From DASUAS01 sp963809795 (GTDB lineage: Bacteria > Actinomycetota > Acidimicrobiia > IMCC26256 > DASPTH01): DNA of 64,000 bases. The stretch is taken from positions 124,001 to 188,000 of the forward strand of contig CAWELN010000014.1 of assembly GCA_963809795.1 (NCBI GenBank), given 5' to 3'. Each line of letters opens with the position of its first letter. Position 1 is the first letter of the stretch. The translations under genes were made by a program, and so were the position numbers. The notes below the pieces were generated by a model, which saw nothing but the letters and a program-made list of their open reading frames with translations, ran no database searches and was not told the DNA's origin. This document shows positions 8,436 through 17,053 of the stretch, in pieces.

Positions 8436-9572
8436 GTGCCGCGACTTCGTGCGCTCGCCATCGAGATGAGCCGCGCCGCGTCGACGTTCGAGCCTGATCG
8501 CTGGTCGGGCGCGGACTGCGCGGCGATCGCCGAAGAGCTCTCGGCGACGGCGAAGGCGTGCTTGGCGGCCGCGACGCGCGCCGCGGCCCGGGCGGTCGAG
8601 TGCAAGACCCGCCGCGACGGACCGGAGTGGCTGGCGCGTGTCGCGGGCACCACCCCGGCGGAGGCACGCGCCGCATTGTCGACGGTCGCCGCGGTCGAGG
8701 ACTGCCCGGCGACCGCTGACGCGCTGGCGTCGGGTCACCTCTCACTGCGGCAGGCGCACGAGATCGCGGCCGCGGTGGCCGTCGAGCCCGGCGCCGAGGC
8801 GACGCTCCTGGAGGTTGCGACGACACGGGGCATGGCGGGCCTGCGCGAGGAAGCTCGCCGGATCACGTTGGGCGCGCTCGATCGCGAGCAGCTGCACGAG
8901 CGGCAGCGACGGGCGCGTTCGGTGACGCACTGGGTCGACGAGCTCGGGATGATCGCCGGCCGGTTCCGACTCCCGCCCGAGACCGGCGTGCCGTTCGTGA
9001 ACCGCCTGGACGCCGAAACCGATCGGCGCCGGCGAGAGGCGCGGCGCGAAGGAAGCACCGGGGCGCGTGAGGTGCACGCAGCCGACGCATTCGTGAGGAT
9101 CGTTGGCGGGTCCGGCGCGAGGAAGAGCGGGCGCGTCGACGTCGTGTACGTCTGTGATCTGAGCGCCGCCGCGCGCGGTCACACTCACGGCGACGAGCTG
9201 TGTCACGTGGTGGCGGGCGGCCCGGTGCCAGTGAGCGTCGTGCGGGAAGCCGCCGTCGGCGCGTTCGTGAAGGTCGCGGTGCGCGACGGACGGAAGCTGG
9301 ACACCATCGTCCACTACGGGCGCAGCATCCCGGCCGAGCTGCGAACCGCGCTCGAGCTCGGCGACCCCGATCGACTCGACGGCGCGGTGTGCATCGAAGA
9401 CGGCTGCGATCGCCGGTACGGCCTGGAGTGGGATCACGACGATCCGCTCGCCCATGGAGGGGCAACGAGCTACGACAACCTGAAGGCCAGGTGCAAGCCG
9501 GACCACTGGGCGAAGACCGAGCGTGATCGCACGGCAGGCCTCATCGCCGGGAGTCGTGCACCGCCGCGCTAG
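8436..9572 (+). CDS. DUF222/13E12-type HNH endonuclease
   Basis: 378 residues. The N-terminal 250 residues are the helical DUF222 domain of the actinobacterial 13E12 repeat family; the C-terminus is an HNH nuclease: CIEDGCDRRYGLEWDHDD, LAHGG, SYDNL and RCKPDHWAKT, with paired Cys for zinc and the WDHDD catalytic core. The GTG start follows GGGAGGA at 10 nt. The upstream SOS box implies induction by DNA damage, as described for 13E12 genes of M. tuberculosis. The family is often multicopy and its role is unproven. The stop overlaps the convergent TetR gene by 4 bp. Confidence 0.88.
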   Translation: MPRLRALAIEMSRAASTFEPDRWSGADCAAIAEELSATAKACLAAATRAAARAVECKTRRDGPEWLARVAGTTPAEARAALSTVAAVEDCPATADALASGHLSLRQAHEIAAAVAVEPGAEATLLEVATTRGMAGLREEARRITLGALDREQLHERQRRARSVTHWVDELGMIAGRFRLPPETGVPFVNRLDAETDRRRREARREGSTGAREVHAADAFVRIVGGSGARKSGRVDVVYVCDLSAAARGHTHGDELCHVVAGGPVPVSVVREAAVGAFVKVAVRDGRKLDTIVHYGRSIPAELRTALELGDPDRLDGAVCIEDGCDRRYGLEWDHDDPLAHGGATSYDNLKARCKPDHWAKTERDRTAGLIAGSRAPPR

Positions 9573-10189
9573 CTGCCGAAGGCCCGAAGGGTGGCGTCGA
9601 CGAGTGACGCCGCGAACTCCTCGTCGAGCGCGGCGTTGGTGATGAGGAAGCGGTAGAAGATCGGGCTCACGTAGGAGTCGATCACCAGCTCGGGGTCGAC
9701 GTCGGGGCGGAGGTCGCCGCGCTCGATGGCCCGCCGGACGACGATCATGCTCCGGGCCCGCTTCTCGGCGACGATGTCGGCGTAGGCACGGTCGAGCTCG
9801 GCGACCCGGGTGCGCGCCGCGACCAGGATCGGGAGCACCCGCCCGAGCGGTGTGGTGGTGAGGATCTCGATCAGGCCGTCGACGAGCTCGCGCAGGTCGC
9901 CGCGCGTCGAGCCGGTGTCGGGCGGGAGCACCGGGCCCTGGGTGAAGCAGCGGGCGGCCGCCACCACGAGGTCGACCTTGCACGGGTACCGGCGGTAGAT
10001 GGTGGCCTTGCCCACCCCCGCGCGTGCCGCCACACCCTCGATGGTGAGGCTCTCGAGCCCGACCTCGGCGAAGAGCTCGACCGCGGCCTCGAGGATGGCC
10101 TCGTCGGCCTCGGCACTGCGCGGGCGGCCGGGCCGGCGCGCCTCGGCCACCTCGACGACCTCGGGCACGTCCACGAGCTCGGCGTCCAT
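9569..10189 (-). CDS. TetR-family transcriptional regulator of the adjacent MFS pump
   Basis: 206 residues. The TetR helix-turn-helix is clear: RPRSAEADEAILEAAVELF, ESLTIEGVAARAGVGKATIY and RRYPCKVDLV; the rest is an all-helical ligand and dimer domain. The ATG shares one base with the MFS stop (TGATG), so both proteins come from one message and the regulator is made by translational coupling. Family knowledge suggests it represses the promoter in front of the MFS gene and responds to a pump substrate. The ligand cannot be predicted. Confidence 0.88.
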   Translation of the reverse strand: MDAELVDVPEVVEVAEARRPGRPRSAEADEAILEAAVELFAEVGLESLTIEGVAARAGVGKATIYRRYPCKVDLVVAAARCFTQGPVLPPDTGSTRGDLRELVDGLIEILTTTPLGRVLPILVAARTRVAELDRAYADIVAEKRARSMIVVRRAIERGDLRPDVDPELVIDSYVSPIFYRFLITNAALDEEFAASLVDATLRAFGS

Positions 10190-11778
10190 CACGCGTCCGC
10201 CGAGACCATGTCGGCCGGCTCCTCGGGCGCGGTGTCGGGCGCGCCCTCGGCGAGGGCGTCGTAGCTGGCACGAGCCGGCAACCACACGAACGCGATGATC
10301 GCACCGACGAAGGCCACGGCGGCGGCAACCAGCACACCCGCGTGCATGCCGTCGATGAACCCGTCGATGGCGGTGGCGGCGAGGCCGGGCACCTGCTTGC
10401 TCGCCTGCAGCGCGAGGCCGAGCGACTGCTTGAGCTGCTGGGCGGTGCCGCTCGGCACCGGCTTGCCCTGCAGGAACTCGCCCACCCGGGAGCCGTAGAT
10501 CGAGGCGAGGACGCTGCCGATGACGGCGACGCCGAGCGCGCCGCCGACCTGGCGGGTGGTGTCGTTCACCGCCGACCCGACCCCCGCCTTGCCCAGCGGC
10601 AACGAACCCATGATCGACTCGGTGGCGGGCGCCATCGTGAGGGCCATGCCGCACGCCAGGAGCGCCTGGCGCCAGATGATGTCGGGCCAGTACGGGCTGG
10701 TGGCACTGAGCGACGCCCAGGAGACGAGACCAGCGGTGACCATCAACAACCCGGTGCCGACGACGAGCTTCGTCCCGATCCGCTGCACGAAGCGCGCGCT
10801 CAACGGCGAGAGCACCATCATGCAGACGGCGAGGGGCAGGAACCGGTAGCCGGTCTCCAACGGCGTGTACCCGAGCACGAACTGGAAGTACTGCGTGAGC
10901 AGGAACGTCGCGCCGAACATGGCGAAGAACACCATCGTGATGCCCAAGCTCGCGGCGGTGAAGCGCGGGTTCTTGAAGAAGTGCACGTCGAGCATCGGGT
11001 GGTCGGTGTGCGCCTCCCACGAGAGGAACCCGCCGAGCACCGCCAAGCCCAGCGCGATGCACCCGAGGATCGTGGGATCACCCCAGCCGTGCTGCGGCGC
11101 CTCGATGATCCCGTAGAGCAGCACGGTGAGACCGACGATGGAGAGCACCGCGCCGATCGGGTCGAGCCTGGGGGCCGACGGGTCCTTCGAGGTCGGGATC
11201 AGGAAGATCCCGGCGAGGATGCCCACCACGACGATCGGGATGTTCACCAGGAAGATCGAACCCCAGTAGAAGTGCTCGAGCAGGAAGCCCCCGGTCAGCG
11301 GCCCGAGCACGCCGGCGAGGGCGGCGGTCGCCGCCCACACCCCGATGGCCTTGCCCCGCTCCGTGGCGGGGAACACGTTGGTGATGATCGACAGCGTCGC
11401 CGGCATGATGAACGCGCCGCCGATGCCCATGAACGCGCGCGTCGCGATCAGCTGCTCCGACGTGCTCGCGAACGCCGACGCCAACGACCCCAGACCGAAG
11501 ATCACCAGGCCGAGCTGCAGCGCGCCCCGCCGGCCGAAGCGGTCGCCCAGGCTGCCGCCGGTGAGCACCAGACCCGCGAACACCAGCGTGTACGCGTCGA
11601 CCATCCACTGGAGCTGGCTGTTGGTGGCGTCGAGGTCGCGCACGATCGTGGGGATCGCGACGTTCAGGATCGTGTTGTCGAGCACGATCACGAGGAGACT
11701 GAAGCAGAGGACGGCGAGGATCCACCACCGGCGTTCGTAGGCGCGATCCTGCGCGCGGACGCTCAGGGTGCCGGTCAT
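10189..11778 (-). CDS. DHA2-family (EmrB/QacA-like) MFS multidrug transporter
   Basis: 529 residues with about 14 membrane segments, the size of the 14-TM DHA2 drug:H+ antiporters. Signature pieces: LDNTILNVAIPTIVRDL in TM1, GGSLGDRFGRRGAL (motif A) after TM2, RAFMGIGGAFIMPATLSI, and the motif C-like GVLGPLTGGFLLE in TM5. The tail (EGAPDTAPEEPADMVSADA) is acidic and cytoplasmic. ATG 11778 follows GGAGACC. It is first in an operon with the TetR gene. Its -10 element TAGAAT overlaps the dapA stop codon about 50 nt upstream. Substrates are unknown. Confidence 0.9.
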   Translation of the reverse strand: MTGTLSVRAQDRAYERRWWILAVLCFSLLVIVLDNTILNVAIPTIVRDLDATNSQLQWMVDAYTLVFAGLVLTGGSLGDRFGRRGALQLGLVIFGLGSLASAFASTSEQLIATRAFMGIGGAFIMPATLSIITNVFPATERGKAIGVWAATAALAGVLGPLTGGFLLEHFYWGSIFLVNIPIVVVGILAGIFLIPTSKDPSAPRLDPIGAVLSIVGLTVLLYGIIEAPQHGWGDPTILGCIALGLAVLGGFLSWEAHTDHPMLDVHFFKNPRFTAASLGITMVFFAMFGATFLLTQYFQFVLGYTPLETGYRFLPLAVCMMVLSPLSARFVQRIGTKLVVGTGLLMVTAGLVSWASLSATSPYWPDIIWRQALLACGMALTMAPATESIMGSLPLGKAGVGSAVNDTTRQVGGALGVAVIGSVLASIYGSRVGEFLQGKPVPSGTAQQLKQSLGLALQASKQVPGLAATAIDGFIDGMHAGVLVAAAVAFVGAIIAFVWLPARASYDALAEGAPDTAPEEPADMVSADA

Positions 11779-11797
11779 GCGGGGTCTCCGGGGGCGC

Positions 11798-11831
11798 GTT
11801 CGAGAAACGGAACGGGAGCGTGCCGATTCTA
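11798..11831 (-). promoter_or_regulatory. Promoter/operator region of the MFS-TetR operon
   Basis: On the minus strand TAGAAT (11831-11826) is a good -10 whose TAG is the dapA stop codon. Just downstream, around +6, lies GTTCCGTTTCTCGAAC (11813-11798), a weak GTTC/GAAC palindrome that could be a TetR operator. The operator call is speculative. Confidence 0.4.
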
Positions 11832-12734
11832 TTGGGCGGCCCGTACGGCCGCCATCGCCCCGTCGATCGCACCCGCCGACGCGGCGACGAGCGGGAGCCG
11901 TACGTCGGGCGTCGGGATGCGACCCTGCGCGTGGAGCACTCCCTTGAACACCGACGGGTTGGGCTCGGCGAAGCAGGCCTGCACGACCGGCAGCAGCGCG
12001 TCGGCGTGCGCCCGCCCGTCGTCGACCTTGGCCGCGAGCCCGCAGTCGGTCATCGCCACGAAGCGCTCGGTGAGGACGTGCGCGCTGGCGCAGATGGCGC
12101 CGGCGCCCCCCATCAGCACCGTGGGGAAGAGGAACGGGTCGTCGCCGCCGAGCACCGAGAATTCGTGCGGCGCACCGGCGAGGATCTCCAGCGTGTCGGA
12201 GTCGAGTGCACCGACGGCCTGCTTCACCCCGACGATGTTGGGGTGGCGCGCCAGCTCGAGCATCCCCGCGGGCCCGAGGTTGCGGCCGGTGCGGACGGGG
12301 ATGTTGTAGATGACGACCGGCACCGGGCTGGCCTCGGCGACCGCCCGGAAGTGCGCGACCACGCCGGCGTCGGAGGGGCGCACGTAGTAGGGCACGACGA
12401 TGAGCGCGGCGACCAGGGCCGGCGTCCCCGCGAGCGCCTCGACCGCGGCGATGGTCTTGGCGGTGCTGTTGGTGCCCGCGCCGACGATCAGCTGCGCGTC
12501 GTGCGCGGCGCAGGCGCGGGCGCAGCCGTCGATCACCGCGCGTTGCTCGGCGGCATCGAGCGCCGACGACTCGCCGGTGGTGCCGAGGGCGACGATGCCG
12601 GCGCAGCCGGCGTCGAGGTACTCGTGGCTCAGGCGCTCGACCGCGTCGAGGGCGACCGAGCCGTCGGCCGCGAACGGGGTGATGAGCGGGACGTAGACGC
12701 CCTCGAGCAGTCGACTTCCCTTCGACCCGGTCAC
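11829..12734 (-). CDS. dapA: 4-hydroxy-tetrahydrodipicolinate synthase family protein (DapA)
   Basis: 301 residues. DapA condenses pyruvate and aspartate semialdehyde at the branch to lysine and diaminopimelate. Seen: GTTGESSALDAAE (the TT pyruvate-binding pair), VIYNIPVRTGRNL (Tyr and the carboxylate-binding Arg) and IVGVKQAVG with the Schiff-base lysine. The GTG start overlaps the stop of the upstream uracil-DNA glycosylase (GTGA). The Arg of the substrate pocket supports true DapA over other members of the aldolase superfamily, but no other lysine gene is nearby, so a related lyase remains possible. Confidence 0.85.
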   Translation of the reverse strand: MTGSKGSRLLEGVYVPLITPFAADGSVALDAVERLSHEYLDAGCAGIVALGTTGESSALDAAEQRAVIDGCARACAAHDAQLIVGAGTNSTAKTIAAVEALAGTPALVAALIVVPYYVRPSDAGVVAHFRAVAEASPVPVVIYNIPVRTGRNLGPAGMLELARHPNIVGVKQAVGALDSDTLEILAGAPHEFSVLGGDDPFLFPTVLMGGAGAICASAHVLTERFVAMTDCGLAAKVDDGRAHADALLPVVQACFAEPNPSVFKGVLHAQGRIPTPDVRLPLVAASAGAIDGAMAAVRAAQ

Positions 12735-13465
12735 GGGCGCGAGGGTACCGCGCCGGCCAGCTCGCGGGCCCGGGCAAAGATCGCGTCGAGCATCGGCGGT
12801 GTGAGCCGACCGGTGAACGTGTTCTGCTGCGACGGGTGGTAGCAACCCAGCACCACGGCCCGCGCCGTGGGCACCTCCATCCCGTGGGCGAACTTCGGGC
12901 GCGGCACCGGGAGCGCGGCGCCGGCCGCCGCCAGCACCCGGCCGATGGCCTCGTAGGCGAAGGCGCCGAGCACGACCACGACGCGCACCGAGCCCAGCAG
13001 GGCGAGCTCCCGCTCCAGGAACGGCTGGCACCGGTCGCGCTCGGCCGGCGTGGGCTTGTTCGCCGGCGGCGCGCACCGCACCGCGGCGCTGATGTAGGCG
13101 TCGCGCAGGGCGAGGCCGTCGTCGGCCGAGGTGGCGGTCGGCTGGTTGGCGAACCCGGTGCGGAACAACGATGCGAACAGGAAGTCGCCCGAGCGGTCGC
13201 CCGTGAACACGCGGCCGGTGCGATTGGCCCCGTGCGCGGCGGGGGCGAGGCCGGCGATGAGCACCCGCGCGTGCGGATCACCGAACCCGGTGACCGGCCG
13301 GCCCCAGTAGTCGTCGTCACGGAACGACGCCCGCTTCTCCCGGGCGACCTGCTCGCGCCACTCCACCAGGCGGGGGCACGCCTGGCACCCGACGATCTCC
13401 CGGTCGAGCGCGCGCAGGGCGGCGGGACGGGGCTCGTGCCGGGCGTTCACCCGCGGGGCGTTCAC
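12731..13465 (-). CDS. udgB: Type 5 uracil-DNA glycosylase (UdgB)
   Basis: 244 residues. Removes uracil and deaminated bases from DNA to start base-excision repair. Motifs: IVGCQACPRL (Fe-S cysteines), GLAPAAHGANRTGRVFTGD (motif 1 with Ala rather than a catalytic Asp/Asn, typical of family 5) and GCYHPSQQNTFTGR (motif 3 with His). The GTG at 13465 has no Shine-Dalgarno but follows TATCGT at 6 nt, which favours it over the GTG 15 nt downstream. The stop overlaps the dapA start, so repair and lysine genes share a message. Confidence 0.88.
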   Translation of the reverse strand: MNAPRVNARHEPRPAALRALDREIVGCQACPRLVEWREQVAREKRASFRDDDYWGRPVTGFGDPHARVLIAGLAPAAHGANRTGRVFTGDRSGDFLFASLFRTGFANQPTATSADDGLALRDAYISAAVRCAPPANKPTPAERDRCQPFLERELALLGSVRVVVVLGAFAYEAIGRVLAAAGAALPVPRPKFAHGMEVPTARAVVLGCYHPSQQNTFTGRLTPPMLDAIFARARELAGAVPSRP

Positions 13466-13471
13466 GCATTG

Positions 13472-13481
13472 ACGATAGGGT
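13472..13481. promoter_or_regulatory. Overlapping divergent leaderless -10 elements (udgB / lipid kinase)
   Basis: TATCGT on the minus strand (13477-13472, 6 nt before the udgB GTG) and TAGGGT on the plus strand (13476-13481, 8 nt before the kinase GTG) share two base pairs. Polymerase cannot occupy both at once. Confidence 0.55.
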
Positions 13482-13489
13482 TCGCCGCC

Positions 13490-14449
13490 GTGCGCGTGCT
13501 CCTCGTGGTCAACCCGGCCGCGTCGTCGGTGACCACCCGCGCGCGCGTCGGCGTGGAGCGCATCCTGCGCGAGGCCTTCGCCACCGACACGGTGGAGACG
13601 ACGCGCCGGGGTCACGCGGTCGAGCTGACGCGGGATGCGGTGCGGGAGGCCTACGACGTCGTGGCCGTCCTCGCCGGCGACGGCACGCTCAACGAGGCCG
13701 CCGGCGGGCTGGCCGGGTCCGCGGTGGCCCTGGCGCCGCTGCCCGGCGGGTCCACGAACGTGTTCGCGCGCACCCTCGGGGTCGCCTACGGCCCCGAGGA
13801 CGCCGCCCACCAGCTGGTGGAGTCGCTCCGACGCGGGTCACACCGCCGCATCGGACTCGGCGCGGCGGTGTCACCCGCGCAGGTCGAGCGGCCCTTCCTG
13901 TTCCACCTCGGCGTCGGCTTCGACGCCGCCATCATCCGCCGCATGGAGGCCCGCTCCTACCTGAAGCGGCACTTCGCCCACCCCGCCTTCGCGGTCGCGA
14001 CCATCGACACCTGGCTGCGCCACTACGACCGCGCGTCGCGGATCCGGTTCCGGGCCGCCACCGCCACCGCCACCGCCCCCGGCACAGCCACCGGCGACGA
14101 CGTGGTCGCGCTCGGGCCCTACGCGGTGATCTCGAATTCCGACCCGTACACGTACGTCGGCCACCGCCCGCTGCACATCGCGCCGGACGCGTCGCTCGAC
14201 GCCGCGCTCACCGTCACCGTGCTGACGAGCCTGCGGCTCCCGCTGGTGCTGCGGGCGGCCGCTTCGGCCGTCGGCACGATTCACTTCCTGGCCACCTCGC
14301 CCGAGATCGTGCAGGTCCCCGACGTCGGGAGCGTGTCGGTCAGCGGCGAGGCTCCGTTCCCCTGGCAGGTCGACGGCGACTACCTGGGCGAGGTGGAGCA
14401 GCTCGAGATCAGCCACCGCCCCGACTGCCTCACCGTCGTCACGCCCTGA
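13490..14449 (+). CDS. Diacylglycerol kinase/YegS-like lipid kinase
   Basis: 319 residues. Starts LLVVNPAASS (nucleotide-binding N-terminus), then VVAVLAGDGTLNEAAGGL with the GGDGT-type motif as AGDGT, and PLPGGSTNVFARTLG. The C-terminal beta-sandwich ends with VDGDYLGEVEQLEI. Proteins of this family phosphorylate diacylglycerol or related lipids at the membrane. GTG 13490 is preceded by TAGGGT and lacks a ribosome site. The 3' end overlaps the convergent glycerophosphodiesterase gene by 11 bp; both act on lipid head groups. Confidence 0.88.
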   Translation: MRVLLVVNPAASSVTTRARVGVERILREAFATDTVETTRRGHAVELTRDAVREAYDVVAVLAGDGTLNEAAGGLAGSAVALAPLPGGSTNVFARTLGVAYGPEDAAHQLVESLRRGSHRRIGLGAAVSPAQVERPFLFHLGVGFDAAIIRRMEARSYLKRHFAHPAFAVATIDTWLRHYDRASRIRFRAATATATAPGTATGDDVVALGPYAVISNSDPYTYVGHRPLHIAPDASLDAALTVTVLTSLRLPLVLRAAASAVGTIHFLATSPEIVQVPDVGSVSVSGEAPFPWQVDGDYLGEVEQLEISHRPDCLTVVTP

Positions 14450-15122
14450 GCACCGTGCGGGCGAGGTCGGGCACGTCGGTGACGACGCCGTCGATGCCGG
14501 CGTCGCGGAGGCGCAGCAGCTGGTCGGCTTCGTTCACCGTCCACACGTTCACCCGCATGCCGTCCCCGTGCGCCCGCTCGGCCACCTCCCTCGGGTCGCC
14601 CTGCAGCAGCGTCCACACGTCGGGGTGGAGGGCGTCGTGGCCGTGCTCGCGGGCGGTGTCGAGGGCCTCGAGGGGATCGAGGCCGAACGACAGGAAGGCG
14701 GAAGGGACGTCAGGCGCCAGGTCGCGCACCCGGTCGACGGCGGGGAGGTGGAACGACGACACCAACACCGTGTCCGCCCCGCCCCGGGCCTCGAGGAGGG
14801 CGACCAGCGCGTCCACCGCCCGCGGGTCCGGGTCCTTGATCTCGACGTTGACCAGCCGGCCCCGGCAGACATCGAGGACCTCCTCGAGCACCGGGACCTC
14901 GGGCAGGGCGACCGCGAGCTCGGCCCGGGTGAGCCGGGTCACCGGCCCGACCGGGGTCTCCACGTCGTGGCGGACCGCCAGCGCGCCGTCGGCGGTGCGG
15001 TGGACGTCGAGCTCCACGCCGTCGGCACCGACCTCGAGCGCCCGCACCATGGCGGGAACGGTGTTCTCGGGCGCCTGCCGGTTGGCGCCGCGGTGCGCGA
15101 GCACGAGCATCCCACCCACCAT
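14439..15122 (-). CDS. Glycerophosphodiester phosphodiesterase family protein
   Basis: 227 residues. GDPD TIM-barrel motifs: VLAHRGANRQAPENTVPA (catalytic His-Arg), VGADGVELDVHRTADG (metal-binding Glu/Asp) and LAVRHD (second His), later VNVEIKD and RVNVWTVNE. It hydrolyses glycerophosphodiesters to glycerol 3-phosphate and an alcohol. No signal peptide, so cytoplasmic. Start could be ATG 15122 or ATG 15110; neither has a strong ribosome site. Converges on the lipid kinase. Confidence 0.88.
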   Translation of the reverse strand: MVGGMLVLAHRGANRQAPENTVPAMVRALEVGADGVELDVHRTADGALAVRHDVETPVGPVTRLTRAELAVALPEVPVLEEVLDVCRGRLVNVEIKDPDPRAVDALVALLEARGGADTVLVSSFHLPAVDRVRDLAPDVPSAFLSFGLDPLEALDTAREHGHDALHPDVWTLLQGDPREVAERAHGDGMRVNVWTVNEADQLLRLRDAGIDGVVTDVPDLARTVLRA

Positions 15123-15163
15123 GCCACCGGCTGCCGGGAAGCGCGAAATTCCTGGTCAGCCCC

Positions 15164-15192
15164 TTGCGCGGACCAACGAGCCTCAATAGTCT
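15164..15192 (+). promoter_or_regulatory. Candidate whiB1 promoter
   Basis: TTGCGC (15164-15169) and TAGTCT (15187-15192) are spaced 17 bp. The transcript would carry a leader of about 75 nt before the TTG start, long for this window and fitting post-transcriptional or WhiB-type control. Confidence 0.4.
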
Positions 15193-15272
15193 CGAAACCA
15201 GAGCGCCTCGAGGCTCGCCCGGGGACGCCGAATTGGGACAGTTCGACCGAGTCACCGAACGGGGGAAGAGCG

Positions 15273-15563
15273 TTGGCACTGACCTGGGTACGCACGCACG
15301 ATTGGGACGTCAGCGCGTGGCGTACGCGTTCGGCCTGCCGAGACTCCGATCCCGACGTCTTCTTCCCCATCGGCAGCAGTGGCCCCGCGGTCGAGCAGAT
15401 CGAGACCGCCCGCCGCATCTGCACCGCGTGCGCGGTCAGCGACGAGTGCCTCGAGTTCGCCCTCGCCACCAACCAGGAGGCGGGCATCTGGGGCGGTCTC
15501 ACCGAGGAGGAGCGCCGGAAGCTGCGCAAGGCCTGGCTGGCCAAGCAGCGGATGGTCGGCTGA
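15273..15563 (+). CDS. whiB1: WhiB-family Fe-S transcriptional regulator, WhiB1-like
   Basis: 96 residues. The four [4Fe-4S] ligands are Cys22, Cys50, Cys53 and Cys59 (C-x27-C-x2-C-x5-C), followed by GIWGGLTEEERRKLR, the G[VI]WGG turn and basic DNA-binding tail. WhiB proteins bind the primary sigma factor and respond to NO or O2. The TTG start at 15273 follows GGGGGAAG; earlier in-frame codons do not look like WhiB. In Mycobacterium whiB1 (Rv3219) and pdtaS (Rv3220c) are convergent neighbours exactly as here, which supports the WhiB1 assignment. Confidence 0.85.
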   Translation: MALTWVRTHDWDVSAWRTRSACRDSDPDVFFPIGSSGPAVEQIETARRICTACAVSDECLEFALATNQEAGIWGGLTEEERRKLRKAWLAKQRMVG

Positions 15564-15586
15564 AGCGGAGCTGAAGGGTCGCCTAG

Positions 15587-17053
15587 CTAGAGGGTCGCGT
15601 TCCCGGTCTTGCGCAGGGGCACCATGAGGTGCACGCGCGTCCCGGCGTCGCTGCGCAGCTCGATGGTGCCGCCCAGCTCGCTCGTGACCAGCGTGTGGAC
15701 GATCGAGAGCCCGAGGCCACCCGACTGCTCCACCGTGAACCCGGGCGGCAGGCCCACGCCGTCGTCGACCACGTCGACCAGCAGCTGACCGTCGTCGCGC
15801 GCGAGCTGCACGCAGATGGTGCCGGAGGTGCGCCCGTCCGACACGAAGGCGTGGTCGACCGCGTTCTGCATGAGCTCGTTGAGCACGACCGCCAATGGCG
15901 TGGCGAGGTCGCCCGGCAACATCCCCGCGTCACCTTCGACCGCGAGGCGCAGGTCGCGGTCGGGCCCGGTGACGGTCTCCGCCACCACCCGCACCAGCGG
16001 CTGCACGATGTCGTCGAAGCGCACGACGTCGCCGGCGTCGCGCGAGAGCGTCTCGTGCACGATGGCGATCGAGCGGATCCGTCGCTCCGACTCCTCGATC
16101 GCCGCCTGCGCCTCGGGTGACTGCAGGCGCCGGCCCTGCAGCCGCAGCAGGGCGGCGATGGTCTGGAGGTTGTTCTTCACCCGGTGGTGGATCTCCCGGA
16201 TGGTCGCATCCTTGGAGAGCAGCAGCCGGTCACGCCGGCGGAGGTCGGTGACGTCGCGCAGCAGCACGAGCACGCCGACGACCCGGCCGCCCATCAGCTG
16301 TGGGATCGCCTGCACCAGGAGCGAGGTCTCGCCCCGCTCGATCTCCTCGGTGACCGGCAGCCGGGCGCGGATGGCGACGTCGACCGCATCCTGGTCGAAC
16401 CCCATCTCCGCCAGGTGCAGGCCCGACGTGTACGAGTGGATGCCGAGGCGGTGCATCGAGCTCACCGCGTTCGGGCTGGCGAAGCGCACCCGCAGGTCGG
16501 GATCGAGCAGCACCACGCCGTCGCCCACCCGAGGGGCGTCCTCGAACTCGTCGTCGTCCTGGCGGAACGGGAAGCTGCCCTCGGCGATCATCGCCGCGAA
16601 GCGGTCGAAGGTCGCCAGGTAGAACTGCTCCAGCTCGCCGAGGTTGCGCCCGAGGGTGGGACGGGTCTCCCGGGTGACCACCGCGATCACCGACCCTGCG
16701 TGCCGCACGGGGATGCACTGCACCTGCGCGCGCTCCGACGACCCGAGCAGCTGCGAGTCGCCCTCGACCACCTCGCCGGTGCGGAAGGCGCGTGCGACCA
16801 GGGGCCGCGCCACCTCGTCGACCACCGCACCCACGAGGTCGGTCGGGTAGACGGTCTGGCCGGTGGTCGGCCGGACCTGGGCCAGCACGACCGAGCGGCT
16901 GCCGTCCTCCCCCACCACCGGGGCCAGCAGGAGGAGGTCGGAGAAGCAGAGGTCGGAGAGCGCCTGCCAGGACGCCGCCAGGCGCTGCACGTGCCGCAAC
17001 GACTCGCCCCAGAGGGCGGTCTTGGTGCGCGCCTGCTCGAAGAACGTGGTCAC
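15587..17053 (-). CDS. pdtaS: Sensor histidine kinase PdtaS
   Basis: 488 residues, near the 501 of M. tuberculosis PdtaS. Cytoplasmic, no membrane segment. Residues 1-150 form a GAF-like domain, about 170-280 a PAS domain (DGVVLLDPDLRVRFASPNA), then HisKA_2 with REIHHRVKNNLQT (His289/His290) and HATPase: VVLNELMQNAVDHAF (N box) and VVDDGVGLPPGF (G1). It signals to the RNA-binding antiterminator PdtaR, which is not in this window. The GTG overlaps the stop of the Get3-like ATPase gene (GTGA) and has no other ribosome site, so its translation depends on that gene. Confidence 0.88.
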   Translation of the reverse strand: MTTFFEQARTKTALWGESLRHVQRLAASWQALSDLCFSDLLLLAPVVGEDGSRSVVLAQVRPTTGQTVYPTDLVGAVVDEVARPLVARAFRTGEVVEGDSQLLGSSERAQVQCIPVRHAGSVIAVVTRETRPTLGRNLGELEQFYLATFDRFAAMIAEGSFPFRQDDDEFEDAPRVGDGVVLLDPDLRVRFASPNAVSSMHRLGIHSYTSGLHLAEMGFDQDAVDVAIRARLPVTEEIERGETSLLVQAIPQLMGGRVVGVLVLLRDVTDLRRRDRLLLSKDATIREIHHRVKNNLQTIAALLRLQGRRLQSPEAQAAIEESERRIRSIAIVHETLSRDAGDVVRFDDIVQPLVRVVAETVTGPDRDLRLAVEGDAGMLPGDLATPLAVVLNELMQNAVDHAFVSDGRTSGTICVQLARDDGQLLVDVVDDGVGLPPGFTVEQSGGLGLSIVHTLVTSELGGTIELRSDAGTRVHLMVPLRKTGNATL

